Origin: Casp-actino8 sp001510455
Lineage (GTDB): Bacteria > Actinomycetota > Acidimicrobiia > Acidimicrobiales > Ilumatobacteraceae
Length of the DNA stretch: 23,264 nt
NCBI GenBank assembly: GCA_027592035.1
Contig: JAQCIK010000029.1
Location: 1 to 23,264, forward strand
Direction of reading: 5' to 3'
How positions within the stretch are numbered: the first letter of the stretch is position 1; each line of letters opens with the position of its first letter. A program made the translations under genes and the position numbers. Of the stretch, positions 14,762 to 22,092 are shown piece by piece. Below the pieces are notes generated by a model that ran no database searches, was not told the DNA's origin, and saw only the letters and a list, made by a program, of their open reading frames with translations.

Positions 14762-16060
14762 TCAGTCGCCGGCCGAGGCCGGTAGCTGGTCGTCACGCAC
14801 ACCACCACCGGGTCGGAAGGTGGTGCCGCGATCGTCGCCACCCTGCTGCATGTTCTGCATCATCGTGACCAGTTCGGCCGATGCGCGTTCGTCAGCCATG
14901 ATCTTCTGCATCACTGCAGCACCGGCACCGGCCATGAGAGTTGCCTGATTGTCGTTCAGGAACTTCATCGAGGCTCGCTGCCGTTCGGTCACGCGATTCA
15001 CTTCGGGAATCACGTACCGCGCCACCATGTCCCATGAGCGCCGTGTGTTCTCGCGGTTCGCCCAATCGTGCGCGAATCCGAGCACGACCCCGAATCCTCC
15101 GGTGATGTGCTGAAGGTTGCGAATCGCCGCGACCAGGTCGTCGGGGGTTCCGATGACGGCAGTTCCGCCAGCGGTGATCTGTTCGAGGAGTTCCCACTTG
15201 TCGTCGACGTGCTGGGCACCGGGACGACCGAGTGTCCAGACGTTGTATTCGTTGTGCCACCTCTGCAGGCCGTCGACGGCCTCGTTACGAGCTTGCTCTC
15301 GCGTTTCGGCGATGTGCCAGCTCATCATGACGCGCCAATTTCTGCGGTCGACGGTTCGGCCGTGCTTGGTTGCCGATTCCTCGGCGAAGCTCCACTGAGT
15401 GGGAAGTGCCGCGAGGCCGGCAGTGCTGTTCGAGGCGATCGAGAGCACACCGCACCCGTACTTGCCGGCCATCTGCATTCCGGACGGTGAGAGCGTCGAC
15501 GCGGTGGCGATCGGCATCTCGTCTTGGACGGGCAGGAGTTGAAGTTGCGCGTCGCGCAAGGTGAACCAATCGCTCTCGTGACTGAAACGGTCCTCTCCGC
15601 GAAGGAGGCGGATGATCACGCCCATTGCCTCGTCCTGACGGTCGCGTTGCACGAGAGGATCGATTCCGAGAGTCCAGGCATCACTCGGCAGAGCACCGGG
15701 CCCGGTACCGAACATCGCCCGCCCCTTGGTCATGTGGTCGAGCTGCACGATGCGTTGGGCGACGTTGAAGGGGTGGTGGTACGGGAGCGAGATCACCCCG
15801 GTACCGAGACGAATGTGCGAGGTGCGCTGACCGGCGGCGGCGAGGAACATCTCGGGTGAAGCGATCATCTCCCAGCCGCTCGAGTGATGTTCACCGCACC
15901 AGAATTCGTCGAATCCGAGGTGGTCGAGAAGGGCGGCGAACTCGATGTCACTCTGGAACTGGAGCGTCGGGTTCTCACCGACGGGATGGTGTGGCGCGAG
16001 GAAGGTGCCGAACTGGAGGCGGGGTGGTCGGCCGCCCGGAAGTCCGCTGGTCGAAGTCAT
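14762..16060 (-). CDS. LLM class flavin-dependent oxidoreductase
   Basis: A 432-residue luciferase-like monooxygenase, larger than the F420 type. QFGTFLAPHHPVGENPTLQFQ, here about residues 16-36, GFDEFWCGEHHSSGWE and IRLGTGVISLPYHHPFNVAQR match the limonene 1,2-monooxygenase/alkanal monooxygenase-like group that uses reduced flavin. GTGPGALPSDAWTLGID and ITAGGTAVIGTPDDLVAAI are further family features. After the TIM barrel there is a tail of about 80 residues, Met-, Gln- and Gly-rich (MMQNMQQGGDDRG), of unknown purpose. ATG 16060 has a TANNNT element 6 bases upstream. It is a single gene, unrelated in subgroup to the LLM gene at 13444. The substrate is unknown. Confidence 0.9.
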   Translation of the reverse strand: MTSTSGLPGGRPPRLQFGTFLAPHHPVGENPTLQFQSDIEFAALLDHLGFDEFWCGEHHSSGWEMIASPEMFLAAAGQRTSHIRLGTGVISLPYHHPFNVAQRIVQLDHMTKGRAMFGTGPGALPSDAWTLGIDPLVQRDRQDEAMGVIIRLLRGEDRFSHESDWFTLRDAQLQLLPVQDEMPIATASTLSPSGMQMAGKYGCGVLSIASNSTAGLAALPTQWSFAEESATKHGRTVDRRNWRVMMSWHIAETREQARNEAVDGLQRWHNEYNVWTLGRPGAQHVDDKWELLEQITAGGTAVIGTPDDLVAAIRNLQHITGGFGVVLGFAHDWANRENTRRSWDMVARYVIPEVNRVTERQRASMKFLNDNQATLMAGAGAAVMQKIMADERASAELVTMMQNMQQGGDDRGTTFRPGGGVRDDQLPASAGD

Positions 16061-16066
16061 GGGGAA

Positions 16067-16072
16067 AGAGTA
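16067..16072 (-). promoter_or_regulatory. -10 element of LLM gene at 16060 (leaderless)
   Basis: Read on -, TACTCT is 6 bases before the ATG at 16060, the same hexamer and spacing as for the LLM gene at 14466. Confidence 0.6.
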
Positions 16073-16124
16073 GGGCTGGGGGTTTCTCGGCTCGTCAGCG
16101 AGCGTTCCGACCAGGTCAGGGGGC

Positions 16125-16130
16125 TAGTGT
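16125..16130 (+). promoter_or_regulatory. possible -10 element of tRNA-Ala
   Basis: TAGTGT lies 13 bases before the tRNA 5' end, a suitable distance for a primary transcript start near 16137. No good -35 is seen. Confidence 0.35.
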
Positions 16131-16143
16131 GGGGACGCCCTTC

Positions 16144-16220
16144 GGGGACGTAGCTCAGTTGGCTAGAGCACCTGCTTTGCAAGCAGGGGGTCGTGGGTTC
16201 GAGTCCCATCGTCTCCACCA
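16144..16220 (+). tRNA. alaT: tRNA-Ala (anticodon TGC)
   Basis: Full cloverleaf of 77 bases with encoded CCA. Acceptor GGGGACG (16144-16150) pairs with CGTCTCC (16210-16216) and includes the G3-T70 wobble pair that marks alanine tRNAs. The anticodon stem CCTGC/GCAGG holds loop TTTGCAA with anticodon TGC at 16178-16180, and the T arm reads GTTCGAG. The 3' end touches the stop codon of the convergent SPFH gene. In mycobacteria tRNA-Ile and tRNA-Ala are adjacent behind gyrA; here they are 11.6 kb apart. Confidence 0.98.
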
Positions 16221-17162
16221 TCACGTCTGGTCGGCTCGGAAGAGTTCCGCCACTCCGCCGATGGAAGCAAGAACGTTCGACATGTCGGAAGGGACGAAGA
16301 TCTTCGTCGCCTGACCGTTGGCAATCGTGCCGAGCGCCTCCAGGTACTTGATGGCGATGAGGTCGTTGGTCGGGTCGCCGTCGTGGATCGCCGAGTACAC
16401 CGATCGGATCGCTTCGGCTTCACCTTCGGCTTCGGTGATCTGCTTGAACTTCTCGGCCTCGGCGAGAGCTCGAATCGCCGCCGCCTCACCTTCGGCCTCC
16501 AGGATTTGCTGTTGGCGAACCGCCTCGGCGCGCAGGATCGCGGCTTGTTGCTCACCCTCGGCTCGGGTGATCTCGGCCTGACGCTGACCTTCTGCAGTGG
16601 TCACCGTCGCTCGACGAGTTCTCTCGGCCTTCATCTGTTCGTGCATGGCGTTCATCACATCGGTCGGCGGATCGATGCGTTGAATTTCGACTCGCTTGAC
16701 CCGCACACCCCACGTGTCGGTTGCGTCGTCGAGAATTTCCCGCAGATTCGTGTTGATCTTGTCTCGAGACGTGAGCGCTTGATCGAGCTGCATGTCGCCG
16801 ATCAGGTTTCGCAGATTGGTCTGAGCGAGTTTCGTGATCGCGACCATGAAGTTGGCGACGTTGTAGATGAGTCGTTGGGGATCGGTCGGTTCGTAATAGA
16901 CGACGGCATCGACACTCACGACGACGTTGTCGGAGGTGATCACCTCCTGCGGAGGAACGTCGATCACCTGCTCGCGCATGTCGACGATCCGGAGCTTGTC
17001 GATGAAGGGGAGGATGAGACGGAGGCCAGGGTCGACGGTGGCGTAGTACCGACCGAGCCGTTCGATCACACCCCGTTGGTAAGGGCGAACGATCTTGACC
17101 GCTGAGGCAAGAAAGATGATGAACAGCAGGAACACCGCTGCTGCAACGATCAAAAGGATCAT
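16221..17162 (-). CDS. SPFH/stomatin-family membrane protein
   Basis: A 313-residue protein with an N-terminal membrane anchor (MILLIVAAAVFLLFIIFLAS), the SPFH/band 7 domain (VRPYQRGVIERLGRYYATV, DNVVVSVDAVVYYEPTDP, DDATDTWGVRVKRVEIQRID) and a long Ala/Glu-rich coiled coil (about residues 180-260), typical of stomatin and paraslipin. These proteins form oligomeric rings in membrane microdomains and act with NfeD partners and membrane proteases. ATG 17162 has AGGAGG 7 bases upstream and overlaps the NfeD stop by 4 bases; the longer open frame upstream is NfeD in another frame. The stop codon directly abuts tRNA-Ala on the other strand, with no space for a terminator. Confidence 0.94.
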   Translation of the reverse strand: MILLIVAAAVFLLFIIFLASAVKIVRPYQRGVIERLGRYYATVDPGLRLILPFIDKLRIVDMREQVIDVPPQEVITSDNVVVSVDAVVYYEPTDPQRLIYNVANFMVAITKLAQTNLRNLIGDMQLDQALTSRDKINTNLREILDDATDTWGVRVKRVEIQRIDPPTDVMNAMHEQMKAERTRRATVTTAEGQRQAEITRAEGEQQAAILRAEAVRQQQILEAEGEAAAIRALAEAEKFKQITEAEGEAEAIRSVYSAIHDGDPTNDLIAIKYLEALGTIANGQATKIFVPSDMSNVLASIGGVAELFRADQT

Positions 17163-17632
17163 GTTCGGCCTCCTTCGTTGGACATGACGCGTTCGACGAC
17201 GACTCCGGTTCCCCGCACTTCGACGATCCGAACCGTCGTTCCGGCTGGAATCGGTTCGTGATCGGATGATTCCGCTCTCCAGTCTTCGCGACCGATTCGC
17301 ACCGTGCCGGTACCAGTCGGACCAGACGTGATGTCGTGGGTGATCAGCCCCTCTTGGTGAAGCACCCGCTGCGATCCGACTCCGATCGGCGGCTGGATTC
17401 GATCGAGTCGTCGTCGCAGGGGAATGAATGCCACTGAAGTGAGAGCAGCGATTCCCACGAAGAGAATCCATTGGAGTCCGATGGACCCGCCGGCGAAGGC
17501 GGCGATGGCTGCCGCCAATGCGCCGGCAGCGAACGGCAAGAAGAAGAACGTTCCGGGTGTGAACATCTCTCCGATGAGGAAACCGGCGATCACGAGGATC
17601 CAGATCCACCGCCAGACGTCAGTGTCTCCCAT
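17159..17632 (-). CDS. NfeD-family membrane protein
   Basis: A 157-residue protein of the short NfeD type: hydrophobic helices in the first 75 residues (WIWILVIAGFLIGEMF, FFFLPFAAGALAAAIAAF, LQWILFVGIAALTSVAFIPL) and a C-terminal OB-fold domain (TGPTGTGTVRIGREDWRAES ... GTTVRIVEVRGTGVVVERV). NfeD proteins work with SPFH proteins in membrane quality control, and the coupled SPFH gene follows with a 4-base overlap. This short form lacks the protease domain of long NfeD. It heads the two-gene operon and has a leaderless promoter; TerC diverges from the same 69-base region. Confidence 0.92.
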   Translation of the reverse strand: MGDTDVWRWIWILVIAGFLIGEMFTPGTFFFLPFAAGALAAAIAAFAGGSIGLQWILFVGIAALTSVAFIPLRRRLDRIQPPIGVGSQRVLHQEGLITHDITSGPTGTGTVRIGREDWRAESSDHEPIPAGTTVRIVEVRGTGVVVERVMSNEGGRT

Positions 17633-17638
17633 GCATGC

Positions 17639-17644
17639 AGGCTA
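17639..17644 (-). promoter_or_regulatory. -10 element of NfeD-SPFH operon (leaderless)
   Basis: Read on -, TAGCCT is 6 bases before the ATG at 17632, identical in sequence and spacing to the element of the PRC/MgtE_N/CBS gene. Confidence 0.6.
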
Positions 17645-17687
17645 GTTCTGGAATCGGCCCACGTCTCCGCGGACGGCACACGCGTCG

Positions 17688-17693
17688 TACTGT
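17688..17693 (+). promoter_or_regulatory. -10 element of TerC gene
   Basis: TACTGT ends 8 bases before the ATG at 17702, with no Shine-Dalgarno sequence between. It favours this start over the long upstream open frame, which is antisense to NfeD. Confidence 0.5.
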
Positions 17694-17701
17694 GTCGTCA
17701 C

Positions 17702-18457
17702 ATGGACTGGATCTCGGACCCCACAGCGTGGAGTGCTCTCGCTGCACTGCTCACCCTCGAAGTCGTTCTCGGTGTCGACAACGTCGTGTTCATCTCGATT
17801 CTCGCCTCGAAGCTTCCCGAGGATCAGCAGGATCGGGCCCGGCGGGTCGGACTGCTGGCTGCTGGTGGCATGCGTATTCTCCTTCTCCTCGGCGTGGGTT
17901 GGATCATCACACTGAAAACTGAGCTTTTCGCGATCGGATCGGTCGGATTCAGTGGAAAGGAACTCATCCTCCTGGCGGGAGGTCTGTTCTTGATCTACAA
18001 GGCGACCAAGGAGATCCACCACAAGTTGGAGGGTGACGAAGGAGAGACGTCGACCAAAGTGGCTCCGACGTTCGCCGCCGTCATCGCGCAGGTGATGATC
18101 CTCGACCTCGTCTTCTCCGTCGACTCGGTGATCACGGCCGTCGGTATGACCACGTACGTGTGGGTGATGGTGATCGCCATCGTCGTGGCGGTCGTCATCA
18201 TGTTGGTTGCGTCGAAGGGCATCTACTCGTTCGTGAACGCTCACCCGTCGGTCAAGATGCTCGCTCTCGCATTTCTTCTCTTGATCGGTACCACGCTCAT
18301 CGCCGAAGGTTTCGGCCAGAAGATTCCGAAGGGATACATCTACGCAGCCATGGCCTTCTCGGTGTTCGTGGAAGTTCTCAACATCGGTTCACGGCGCAAG
18401 GCCAAAGCAGTCGAGCCGGTTCACCTCAGGGAGCCGGTGGTTCCGGAAATGCCATGA
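17702..18457 (+). CDS. TerC-family integral membrane protein (probable metal exporter)
   Basis: A 251-residue multi-pass membrane protein of the TerC/YoaE family. The two diagnostic acidic motifs lie in membrane helices, LEVVLGVDNVVFISILA (about residues 19-35) and DLVFSVDSVITAVGM (about 137-151); these Asp residues are thought to coordinate the ion. GFSGKELILLAGGLFLIYKATKEIH and FVEVLNIGSRR complete the family pattern with about seven helices. Characterised relatives export manganese or support metal loading of exported proteins; some are linked to tellurite resistance, but no ter operon is present. ATG 17702 is chosen from the TANNNT element and family length. It is monocistronic, as the next gene has its own leader. 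Confidence 0.94.
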   Translation: MDWISDPTAWSALAALLTLEVVLGVDNVVFISILASKLPEDQQDRARRVGLLAAGGMRILLLLGVGWIITLKTELFAIGSVGFSGKELILLAGGLFLIYKATKEIHHKLEGDEGETSTKVAPTFAAVIAQVMILDLVFSVDSVITAVGMTTYVWVMVIAIVVAVVIMLVASKGIYSFVNAHPSVKMLALAFLLLIGTTLIAEGFGQKIPKGYIYAAMAFSVFVEVLNIGSRRKAKAVEPVHLREPVVPEMP

Positions 18458-18472
18458 ACCGTCATGTGGACT

Positions 18473-18497
18473 TGACCTCTGTGTCTCGTCCAGGTCA
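18473..18497. promoter_or_regulatory. operator-like inverted repeat upstream of secreted protein
   Basis: TGACCT (18473-18478) and AGGTCA (18492-18497) form an inverted repeat with 13 bases between. It could be a regulator site, or a weak hairpin after TerC. Just downstream, GTTCATC and GTTCCTT (18504, 18514) form a loose direct repeat. Confidence 0.3.
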
Positions 18498-18551
18498 CCC
18501 CGTGTTCATCTGAGTTCCTTACTTTGCGAGTGTCGTCCGAAAGGAGCACTC

Positions 18552-20123
18552 ATGAAGTTTCGTGTCGTTGGCGCCTTGCTCGCTGCACTCGTGATGGTCG
18601 TCTGGCTGGGTACCCCTTCGCAGGCCGGCACGAAGTTGAAACTCGTGCCCATTGGAACCTTCGACAGCGGATCTGGTGAGGGTGGCGCAGAGATTTCCAA
18701 GTACGACGGCTGGACTCGGCAGATCTTCGTCACGAACGGGGCCAAGGACCGTATCGACGTCGTGGATGCGCGAGATCCGAAGAACATGTCGCTCGTTCGA
18801 ACGATCGACCTCACCGAATTCGGACCGTCGATCACGAGCGTGGACGTCATCAAGAACCTCGGAGTCGCAACGGTCATCGGTTCACCGGCCACCCAACCGG
18901 GATCCGTCGTGTTCTTCAGTCCGACAACTGGCAAGGTTCTCCACAGTCGTCAGGTGGGGCCGCTTCCCGACATGGTCACCTTCGCTGGATACGGCTCGGC
19001 AGTCCTCGTTGCCAATGAAGGCGAGCCCCGATGCATCACGCCGTCGGGTGAAGCGACCACCGACCCGACCGAGGCCGTGAACCCTCGGGGGTCGGTGAGC
19101 GTGATCAGACTGGTCGATGGGGTACCGAGTCAACCCATCGACATCGACTTCACGTCACTCGATGAATCCACGGCTGCTCTGCAAGCCGATGGTGTGCGCG
19201 TTCCCATTTGGCCTGGAGCCCTTCCGTCGCAGGACCTCGAGCCCGAATTCATCACGGTTGATGGGCGGTATGCCTACGTGACTCTTCAAGAGGCCAACTC
19301 GGTCGCGATCGTCGATTGGGTGTCGGCAACTCTGGTCGGTGTCAAGGGGCTGGGCCTGAAGACGTGGGACAACTCGTGGATCGGCTTCGACGCGAGTGAC
19401 AGGGACGACGGGTACCAGACCGCAATCTGGCCGGTCTCGAACATGTACATGCCCGATGGGATAGCTGCGATGAGAGTAAACGGTCGTTCGTATCTCGTGA
19501 CAGCGAACGAAGGGGATGGGGTGGAGTACTTCGCCGGGCCGGTGGCCGACGACGAGGAGCAAGAGCTCTGCTTCACCGACGAGGCTCGGGTGAAGGATCT
19601 GACGCTGGATCCAGGCTTCTTCACGAGTGATATCTCAGACGACGCGCAAATGGGTCGCCTCAAGGTCACGACGGCCTATCCGAGCGCTTCCGGTCCGAAC
19701 GGCTTTACGTCCCTCGCCGCTTACGGTGGACGATCCTTCACGATCTGGGACACTCGTGGCAACGTGATCTTCGATTCCGGCTCCGGGCTCGAGGCGATCA
19801 TTCATGCCTCTGTTGACGACGCGTGGGCGAGTGATCACGACGGTCGGAGCGACGACAAGGGTCCGGAACCAGAAGGTGTGGCGGTTGGTTCTCCGTATGG
19901 AATCCCCACCATCTTCGTCGGCCTCGAACGCTCCGGTGGGGTGATGGTGTTCGACGCTTCGAATCCTTCGTCTCCGGACTTCGTTGAGTGGGTTCGCACC
20001 GATGACGTGTCACCCGAGGGACTTCAGTACGTGCCGGCCTTCGCGTCGCCGACGAGGAAACCACTCTTGATCGTGTCCCATGAGATATCTGGAACGACCA
20101 CCGTGTTCGAGATTCGTCGCTGA
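18552..20123 (+). CDS. secreted choice-of-anchor I family protein (alkaline-phosphatase-like beta-propeller)
   Basis: A 523-residue exported protein. MKFRVVGALLAALVMVVWLG then TPSQA form a Sec signal peptide with likely cleavage after SQA. The mature part matches the choice-of-anchor I group: LVANEGEPR, DLEPEFITVDGRYAYVTLQEAN, YMPDGIAAM with LVTANEGDG, SDDKGPEPEGVAV and FVGLERSGGVMVFD, repeated strands of a beta-propeller. Some members are annotated as alkaline phosphatase or phytase-like, but activity is not shown. Unlike many relatives it ends at VFEIRR without any sortase or membrane anchor, so it is probably free in the periplasm or medium. The ATG has AAAGGAG 6 bases upstream, so this gene has a real 5' leader, unlike most single genes here. 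A strong hairpin follows. Confidence 0.88.
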   Translation: MKFRVVGALLAALVMVVWLGTPSQAGTKLKLVPIGTFDSGSGEGGAEISKYDGWTRQIFVTNGAKDRIDVVDARDPKNMSLVRTIDLTEFGPSITSVDVIKNLGVATVIGSPATQPGSVVFFSPTTGKVLHSRQVGPLPDMVTFAGYGSAVLVANEGEPRCITPSGEATTDPTEAVNPRGSVSVIRLVDGVPSQPIDIDFTSLDESTAALQADGVRVPIWPGALPSQDLEPEFITVDGRYAYVTLQEANSVAIVDWVSATLVGVKGLGLKTWDNSWIGFDASDRDDGYQTAIWPVSNMYMPDGIAAMRVNGRSYLVTANEGDGVEYFAGPVADDEEQELCFTDEARVKDLTLDPGFFTSDISDDAQMGRLKVTTAYPSASGPNGFTSLAAYGGRSFTIWDTRGNVIFDSGSGLEAIIHASVDDAWASDHDGRSDDKGPEPEGVAVGSPYGIPTIFVGLERSGGVMVFDASNPSSPDFVEWVRTDDVSPEGLQYVPAFASPTRKPLLIVSHEISGTTTVFEIRR

Positions 20124-20135
20124 GGACACACCGTC

Positions 20136-20183
20136 GAGTCTCGTCGTCGTCGAGCTGAGGGGCTGGGAGCGACGGCGAGACTC
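20136..20183. terminator. two-way hairpin between convergent genes
   Basis: GAGTCTCGTCGTCG (20136-20149) pairs with CGACGGCGAGACTC (20170-20183), a 14-bp stem with one G-T pair and a 20-base loop. It starts 13 bases after the stop on + and touches the photolyase stop on -. No T run is present on either side. Confidence 0.5.
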
Positions 20184-21684
20184 ACAGATCACCACGATCG
20201 AGGGCATCGAGAACTTCGGTTGCTCTCGTTCGCACCTCGTCGAGGTCACTCAACTTGAAGGCCGCTCGCACTTGCTGGGCAACGCGTGGATTGCGACCGA
20301 AGGTGCTCTCGTGCCGGGCCATGAAGTCCCAGTAGAGGGTCGTGAACGGGCAAGCGTCGTCGCCCACCCTTTTCTTTCGATCGAAGTGGCATCCTTTGCA
20401 GTAGTCGCTCATCTTGTCGATGTACGCACCACCGGATGCGTAGGGCTTGGTCGCCATACGACCACCGTCGGCGTACTGGGACATACCGATCACGTTCGGA
20501 ACCATCACCCATTCGGCGCCGTCGACGAAGTTCTCCCACATCCAGTCGGTGAGTTCTTGCGGATCGATACCAGCTATGAGGGAGAGGTTTCCGATGATCA
20601 TGAGACGTTGGATGTGATGCGCATACGCCCGCTCGTGAACGTCACCGAGTGTGGATGCAACGCAACGCATTCGTGTCTTGGTCGGATCGGAGAACACGGG
20701 AGGCAAAGGGCGGCGTGCATCGAGCGCATTCCCGGTCGCGTACTCGGGCATCCAACGCCAGTACAACCCCCACACGTATTCGCGCCATCCGATCACCTGG
20801 CGAATGAAACCCTCGGCTGATTCGATCGGAACTCTTCCGTCGTCGAAGGCGGCCTGCACTGCATCGCAAACCTCCTTCGGTGAGAGACGACCGATGTTGA
20901 GGTAGGGCGAGAGGAGTGAGTGGGCGAGATGCCAGCTTCCGGTGGTCATGGCGTCTTCGTGCGGGCCGAAATTCGGAAGAATCGATTCGACGAAGTGGTG
21001 AAGTCGTCGGAGGGCTCCGGCTCGTGAGGTGGCCCAAAGTCCGGTTGGTGTCGCTCCGTGACAGTGAGAAGCAACGTCGTCGACGACCGCGAGGTCGATG
21101 TCGTCCATGTCATCGATCGGGGGAGTCGGCCAGTGATTCACCCCGTCCTTGGGTGGCGGCTGTCGGTTCTCGGCGTCGAAGTTCCAGCGTCCACCGACCG
21201 GGCCCTCGCCGTCAGCAGTCGTTTCCATCAAGTAACCGAGTCGAGTTCTCTGCCAGCGATAGAAATCTTCCATCTTGAACGACTTTCGGCTCGACGCCCA
21301 GTCGCCGAAGACCTCGTAATGACAGAGGAATTGATCGGAACGAACGACCGTACAGCCGAGTTCACGAACCATCTGAAGACCGTGAAAACTTGCTGGTTCG
21401 GTCACCGAAATCGATGCGGGGGAGAACTCGGCGACGTGATCGTGGAAACCGCGTCGCAGTGACGTCGACCGTCGGTAGTCGACATCGAAACCCTCGGCCC
21501 GTAGTTCTTCGGCGAAGTGTCTCATCGACGACACCACGAAATGGGCGCGTTGCACGTGCCAGTTCTTCGATGCGAGTTTGGCCACGCTCTCGACGATCAG
21601 GATGCGGTGCGTGTCAGGAGTGGCGTCCCGAAGTGCACCCAGTGAGCGACCCAGTTGATCACCGAGCACCCAAACCGTCTCCAC
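20182..21684 (-). CDS. phrB: iron-sulfur (6-4) photolyase, FeS-BCP/PhrB type
   Basis: A 500-residue DNA repair flavoprotein of the prokaryotic FeS-BCP group (deoxyribodipyrimidine photolyase-related). These enzymes use FAD, a lumazine antenna and a 4Fe-4S cluster to repair (6-4) UV lesions. WVLGDQLG starts the antenna domain. Cluster cysteines are Cys341, Cys429, Cys432 and Cys445; their spacing (88, 3, 13) equals that recalled for Agrobacterium PhrB (350, 438, 441, 454). His356-His357 in YAHHIQRLM match its active-site histidine pair at the same offset. GWREYVWGLYW and MWENFVDGAEWVMVPNVIGMSQ are further family motifs. GTG 21684 has TACATT 6 bases upstream. The gene is single, with a hairpin at its end. 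Confidence 0.94.
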   Translation of the reverse strand: METVWVLGDQLGRSLGALRDATPDTHRILIVESVAKLASKNWHVQRAHFVVSSMRHFAEELRAEGFDVDYRRSTSLRRGFHDHVAEFSPASISVTEPASFHGLQMVRELGCTVVRSDQFLCHYEVFGDWASSRKSFKMEDFYRWQRTRLGYLMETTADGEGPVGGRWNFDAENRQPPPKDGVNHWPTPPIDDMDDIDLAVVDDVASHCHGATPTGLWATSRAGALRRLHHFVESILPNFGPHEDAMTTGSWHLAHSLLSPYLNIGRLSPKEVCDAVQAAFDDGRVPIESAEGFIRQVIGWREYVWGLYWRWMPEYATGNALDARRPLPPVFSDPTKTRMRCVASTLGDVHERAYAHHIQRLMIIGNLSLIAGIDPQELTDWMWENFVDGAEWVMVPNVIGMSQYADGGRMATKPYASGGAYIDKMSDYCKGCHFDRKKRVGDDACPFTTLYWDFMARHESTFGRNPRVAQQVRAAFKLSDLDEVRTRATEVLDALDRGDL

Positions 21685-21690
21685 GTGGTC

Positions 21691-21696
21691 AATGTA
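21691..21696 (-). promoter_or_regulatory. -10 element of photolyase gene (leaderless)
   Basis: Read on -, TACATT is 6 bases before the GTG at 21684 and 3 bases after the tadE stop. It has the same hexamer and spacing as the Fur-family gene. Confidence 0.6.
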
Positions 21697-21699
21697 ACG

Positions 21700-22092
21700 T
21701 CACGGATCCACGAAGGACTCGGCGAACATCGAGAGTGATTCGCGCAGTTCGACATCGGGAAGGAACCGCCCCACGATGGGGACATCGGTCGGATTGACGA
21801 GAACGATCTCGACCTTCACCACGTCGTCGTACGAATCGACCGACACCGAGACCGTGCGACCAGGTAGCGATCGATCGACGACGGCCTCAGCGGCCTGCTC
21901 CGGATCCGCGGCCACCGACGCGGCTCGGGCCGCGTCACGAGTGACATGAACCAGGTGAATGCGGTCGACGAGCACGACGAAGACCTGCACGGCACCGATG
22001 ACGGCGATCAGAAGAAGTGGGATGGTCAGTGCGAATTCGGCGGCTGCCTGTCCACGATCAGATCGACCGTCAGGGAAGTTGTGATGTGACAC
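21700..22092 (-). CDS. tadE: TadE-family minor pilin/pseudopilin
   Basis: A 130-residue TadE protein of the tad pilus system. After a short polar leader there is a prepilin-peptidase-like site at Gly14 (RGQAAAEFA, with Glu at +5 and Phe at +6) and one hydrophobic helix (LTIPLLLIAVIGAVQVFVVLV). VHVTRDAARAASVAAD after the helix is the usual TadE sequence, and the rest is a small extracytoplasmic domain. The start is taken as GTG 22092, which overlaps the end of the pilin gene by 23 bases; the open frame reaches further upstream, but only inside that gene. It is the last gene of the tad group here. Confidence 0.86.
   Translation of the reverse strand: MSHHNFPDGRSDRGQAAAEFALTIPLLLIAVIGAVQVFVVLVDRIHLVHVTRDAARAASVAADPEQAAEAVVDRSLPGRTVSVSVDSYDDVVKVEIVLVNPTDVPIVGRFLPDVELRESLSMFAESFVDP

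Noticed and set aside
4456..16220. Mobile element integrated at the tRNA genes
   Set aside because: No integrase, transposase or duplicated tRNA 3' end was seen in the interval.
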